A stretch of 64,000 bases of DNA, taken from assembly GCA_030549495.1 (NCBI GenBank), contig JAUIRK010000192.1:1-64000 (forward strand). Direction: 5' to 3'. This document shows positions 60,425-64,000 of this stretch, one piece after another. The notes under the pieces were generated by a model. The model saw nothing but the letters and a program-made list of their open reading frames with translations, did not search any database and had not been told where the DNA came from. This DNA is from Nectonema munidae (lineage: Eukaryota; Nematomorpha; Nectonematoida; Nectonematidae). The position numbers and the translations under genes are program-made. The stretch's first letter is position 1; every line of letters starts with the position of its first letter.

Positions 60425-60501
60425 TGCAGGAAGAGGACCTGATTCACGTGCAGCCCAAAAAACTCCCATATCTTTTCATACCAGTTTGCCACAAGATCTA
60501 A
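60425..60501 (-). other. Possible 3'-terminal exon of an unidentified gene
   Basis: On the - strand a good acceptor (AATTCTTTTTAG ending at about 60502) precedes GC-richer sequence. Two readings are open: ANWYEKIWEFFGLHVNQVLF and onward, or, after a later AG, MGVFWAARESGPLPAA and stop. AATAAA occurs about 110 bp further on (about 60316 on the - strand). GC content, splice acceptor and polyA signal together suggest a last exon, but no upstream exon or homology was recognised. Confidence 0.3.
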
Positions 60502-60645
60502 AAAGAATTATTAAATTTTGTGTCAAAAAAAAACCACCACCACCGTGCCAGATTGACCTACAATTCAAATAAAAGCCAAAATTTTAACAATTTGAATTTT
60601 CGGATAAAATCATGACAGTAAAGGTTATAGTACCATGAAATTATT

Positions 60646-60909
60646 TCAATAAAACTGATGGATAAAAAAAGTGAATAAATTCCAAGGACATAATGTTGTA
60701 TAAGAACATAGATGTATATTAGAAGATTGAATTAGATACTTCATTTCTTTTTTCTTAATAGTTACAGTTTTCAAAGATCTTGACATTTTTATTTGGCCTG
60801 GTTTCTTGGTAATTGTTTTTATCTTTGGGAGTTCCATATGTATATCAAAAGATATCGAAATCTTCAATGTTTCATCAAAACTTAAAACAAAAAATATTAA
60901 TATTATCAA
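60646..60909 (-). pseudogene. C-terminal tail of PHD-OTU-MULE family, copy 4
   Basis: It contains MELPKIKTITKKPGQIKMSR, matching the basic tail of copies 2 and 3 (KKPGQ followed by basic and Ser residues). Only about the last 60 codons are kept. Neighbouring copies at 61216 and 62262 have the same orientation. Confidence 0.55.
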
Positions 60910-61215
60910 TTTTAGGTTTTTCCTTATATATTTTCTTTGAAAACCTTTTATATAAATAATACTCTCCGGTTAAATTAGTGTCTTAAAAAAGTATACTTCC
61001 TAAATGAAGCATTTTTATAATTTCTAAAATATTTTTCTGCTAAAGACGTGATTTTTATAAAGCAAATGATTTTTAAAAAGCAAAATGAGAAAAACCGAAA
61101 AGAGATTTTAAGCAAGAGAAATGAGAGGAAAAACAATCAAAGCGAAAAATCAAAAGCGTTAGAAAAATAATTTAAAATATGCATTATTAATATGAGAACT
61201 AAGAAAATACGACAT

Positions 61216-62130
61216 TTAAATAATTAAATACAACTTTTGTTTTGTAGATCTAAAAGTAGTCGTTCTTGAACTCCTTATTCTACTTCTCTGTCCTGGCTTT
61301 TTGGCTACTAATCTACATTTTGGAAGTATATATTTTTTATCCGAAGAAATGATAAAATCGTTGAGTTTTGACGTTTCTAAAATTTTATCAATAAATGTTT
61401 TTTTATCAGAGTTTGTTTCATTGAATTCGTTGCATAAACGAAAATTATCAAAATTTTCTGATAATAAATATTCACTTTCACCAGTGACAGCAGAATTTAA
61501 GCATGAATTATAAAAATGTTCGACCATTTATACTTGATAAAAGAATTAACAACTGTGTCTAAATCACAGACTTTATTGAAATTTTGATTGAAATAATTTT
61601 TGAAATTAATACCTAGCTCAATAGCGTTTAATAAACGTAACTTATTTGAGAGAGTTTCATTATCATTTAAAAGAATTGAAAGCGAATTAAATAAAGATTC
61701 TCCGTTAGGTGTCGATGTTAGAGGAAGAAAGTTTTGAAAAAATAGAAAAATGGTTAAGAATATTTAGAACACTTTCATCGATAGGCGTATTATAAAAATT
61801 ATTGAATTTTAAAAAAATAGGACATTTTCTTCCCAAAATTTTTTTACAGCTTTCAAAAAAGGAGTGATTTTATCAATAATAAAAGAAAATTTTGAATTTA
61901 TATTAACCATATAGTTATAATAGTTTTCAATTCAATTAATAGCATTCGAATATTTATATATCTTCCCATCATATAAACAAATTAAACAAACAAAAAAGTG
62001 TAAATTAGAAAGAAAAAAAGCCTCCTCTTCTGTTGAAAGATTACAACATCTTAAATGAAAATTGTTGGAGCATTCTTTACACTGCAGCTTCATTTCTTCG
62101 TCCCATACCCGACAGAAAAAACATACAAAA
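61216..62130 (-). pseudogene. PHD-OTU-MULE family, copy 3, internal deletion
   Basis: Leftward from 62130: PHD-like finger CFFCRVWDEEMKLQCKECSN, FHLRCC and FVCLICLYDGK; then the OTU-like start LPLTSTPNGESLFNSLSILL (about 61715), with Ser where the catalytic Cys is expected. At about 61530 it passes directly to the C-terminal tail (61527..61216: NDFIISSDKKYILPKCRLVA, KKPGQRSRIRSSRTT). The second OTU half and the whole MULE core are missing. Several frameshifts. Confidence 0.65.
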
Positions 62131-62261
62131 TAATTTTTTCATACATATTTACTGTAAATAAACTAAGATTCAGAAGTCACAATAAAAGAGTAGATCGACA
62201 GAAGCATCTCTTTTCCAAGGGCAAGCTTGTTATTATATATTTTTACTAAAAATCCTATGCT

Positions 62262-64000
62262 TTAACATTTTTTGAACTTTGAAAAAGAAAATGTTTTGGA
62301 TGATCTGATACATTTCTTTTGACCTGGTTTTTTTGCGACAAATGGAAATTTAGGAAGAGTTAATTTTAAATCACTAAAATTATTTTGGTTAAAATTGTGT
62401 TTATTATTATAAACAGTATCATAGTTAGAAGCTTGATCTTTCTCTTGATTATATTTTTTTAAGGGTAATGAAGAACATTGAAAGTATTCCCCTGTTAGGT
62501 CACATGATGCTAAAAATAAGTTTTCATCTCTAAGAGTTTTTGTATGTAACATTTCAACAATTTCCAATATTTTTTTCTTTTTCCAATCAAAATTCAATTT
62601 AAAAATATGATTTTTAGACTTAGAAATATTATTAGTCCAAAGTAAAGGAATGTTTTCAGATTTCAAGCGAGGATATACGACATATTCTTTAATGTGTTCA
62701 ATAATTTTGATGACGTAGTCTCCCAGTTTTGATTTATATTCTTCAAGTATAATTTTTGCTTCTGCATTAAATAATTAAATGTTTAACATCGAACAAAGAC
62801 CACTGTCAGAAAATAGTTTCTGTTTTAAAATACTTAATTCTGGACCTTTGAGCCAAAATTTATTATTATTTCTTACTAAGTTGTTCTTCATGTGTCTAGT
62901 ACATAAAAGGATTGTATGATTTTTGAAAGCTTGGTTAATAGCTTTCATCAAAGCCTTTTCTTCATCACAGCCTATAAAAAGATGCCTATTTTTAACTTTA
63001 GATGCAATATCAGTAAAAGAATAATATGTTTCAAATAGCCCATCGCAATGGAGACACATTGATCCTAGAAAAATGGGATGAACTTTTGTTGATCTATTTT
63101 TCAATCTTTTTTCTTGGAAGACAAAGTTGGTGAGAAAACAAGGCCCTAGGTTGAACGTCCGATCAATACTCATTATAAACCCATTATCAATGCTGTCTAA
63201 AAAATGCTTTAGTTGAAATTCAGTATATAAAATGAAACAAGGTTTACCTGGACTTGAAAAGAAGTGTTTAATGAAAGCATGTTCATTGCAACACACACTA
63301 ATCATAGACTGCATTTCATCTGATGGATTCATAAAACTATTAGGATTTTGAATTTTATTTAAATTACGCCTCATTTTTTTTATAAACTCACTGTTACGAG
63401 GGGCGGTGTTATCTAGAAGTAAATCAGTATAGATTTTTCTCACACTTTCCTTAGAATCGGATAATTTATTTTTAACAAGGTCTCTAACTGTTTCATTAGT
63501 TCTAATGTAAATATTGGTCCCTTGTGAATTAAGATGAGGAGCCAAGTTAGGAAAAGATCCAATGTATTCATAGGTCATCAAATATAAAAGGTTGGTATTA
63601 AATTTAGGTGGAACATAGAAGAAGGAGATTCTTCTTTGAAAGTTACAGTCCCTTTTTAATTTTGAATAGTACCTTTTAACATAGAGTATATTTGAAACAT
63701 CGGACTCTTTATCTCTAGTATCAGAGAGGGTACCATCCTCATTTATTTAAAAAAAAAATTTATTAGTGGAATTTTTACCCCAGGCTACACAATCGTCGAA
63801 GAAATTATTTCTACTTTGAGTTTTTTTTTCACTAAATTTAGGTCCATTGGGTACTTCTTCATAAGGAAGAGAATTTTTTGTAATAAAATTAAACCAATTA
63901 TCTTTAGATAAAAACTAAATGATAGCTAATAGATATAATTTTAACAGGGTTAATTCGACTCTGTATATTGTTAATTATACTTTTTGACGATATATTAGAC
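62262..64000 (-). pseudogene. PHD-OTU-MULE family, copy 2, MULE core and tail (runs off edge)
   Basis: The best-preserved transposase core lies at 63581..62775: TNETVRDLVKNKLSDSK; FSSPGKPCFILYTEFQLKHF; GFIMSIDRTFNLGPCFLTNF (first Asp); HPIFLGSMCLH; FIGCDEEKALMKAINQAF (second Asp); and HTILLCTRHMKNNLVR. After a stop near 62775 the frame resumes with AEAKIILEEYKSKLGDYV and 62666..62262 with the tail FVAKKPGQKKCIRSS. Upstream to 64000 further pieces (RDCNFQRRISFFYV) match copy 1. MULE assignment rests on the D...D pattern and CTRHMK end; the PHD and OTU parts would lie beyond the window. Confidence 0.75.

Overview
This is an AT-rich animal nuclear DNA window. Small introns with GT/AG boundaries, polyA signals, metazoan housekeeping exons and dense eukaryotic transposons rule out a bacterium or phage. 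The mix (piggyBac, GTF2IRD2-like and P52rIPK-like hATs, KRBA2-like integrase, MULE-like elements, long G tracts) suits an arthropod. A parasitic copepod is my guess, but nothing here proves a species.

Two host genes can be followed exon by exon. On the + strand, 5752..11356 is the 3' part (nine in-phase exons) of a gene for an arginine/serine-rich, proline-containing nuclear protein, with a polyA signal at 11421. On the - strand, 36923..27345 is the chaperonin gene CCT8 (TCP-1 theta): thirteen in-phase exons from GMNK to the C-terminal IIMAKP tail. Its first exon(s) were not found. Both genes hold transposons in their introns and look functional.

The rest is largely mobile DNA. 1..1640: satellite-like tandem units. 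2780..5362 (-): KRBA2/Ginger-like integrase pseudogene with a Cys-rich region and an Ulp1-like tail. 8510..9060 and 52060..52980: copies of one dispersed repeat, the second headed by a 148-bp-arm palindrome. 12650..18930: three broken piggyBac transposase copies, the first two separated by a 1.6-kb TG array. 20370..26700 (-): Ty3/gypsy remnant split by a 3.1-kb hAT-type element with an exact 8-bp target duplication and its own nested insertions. 39657..43111 (+), 53028..53500 (-) and 60646..64000 (-): a PHD finger + OTU-like + MULE transposase family. 44560..45760 (-): piggyBac start and terminal repeats. 46013..49937: a nearly complete, apparently young element with G-tract inverted repeats and a KDZ-like DDE transposase. 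53536..55760 (-) and 55960..56530 (+): two hAT pseudogenes. 57678..58281: an inverted-repeat element containing a minisatellite.

The best candidates for something little described are the G-tract element, the PHD-OTU-MULE family, and a pattern in piggyBac ends: a GACC core followed by a short palindrome whose sequence differs between families while both arms change together.
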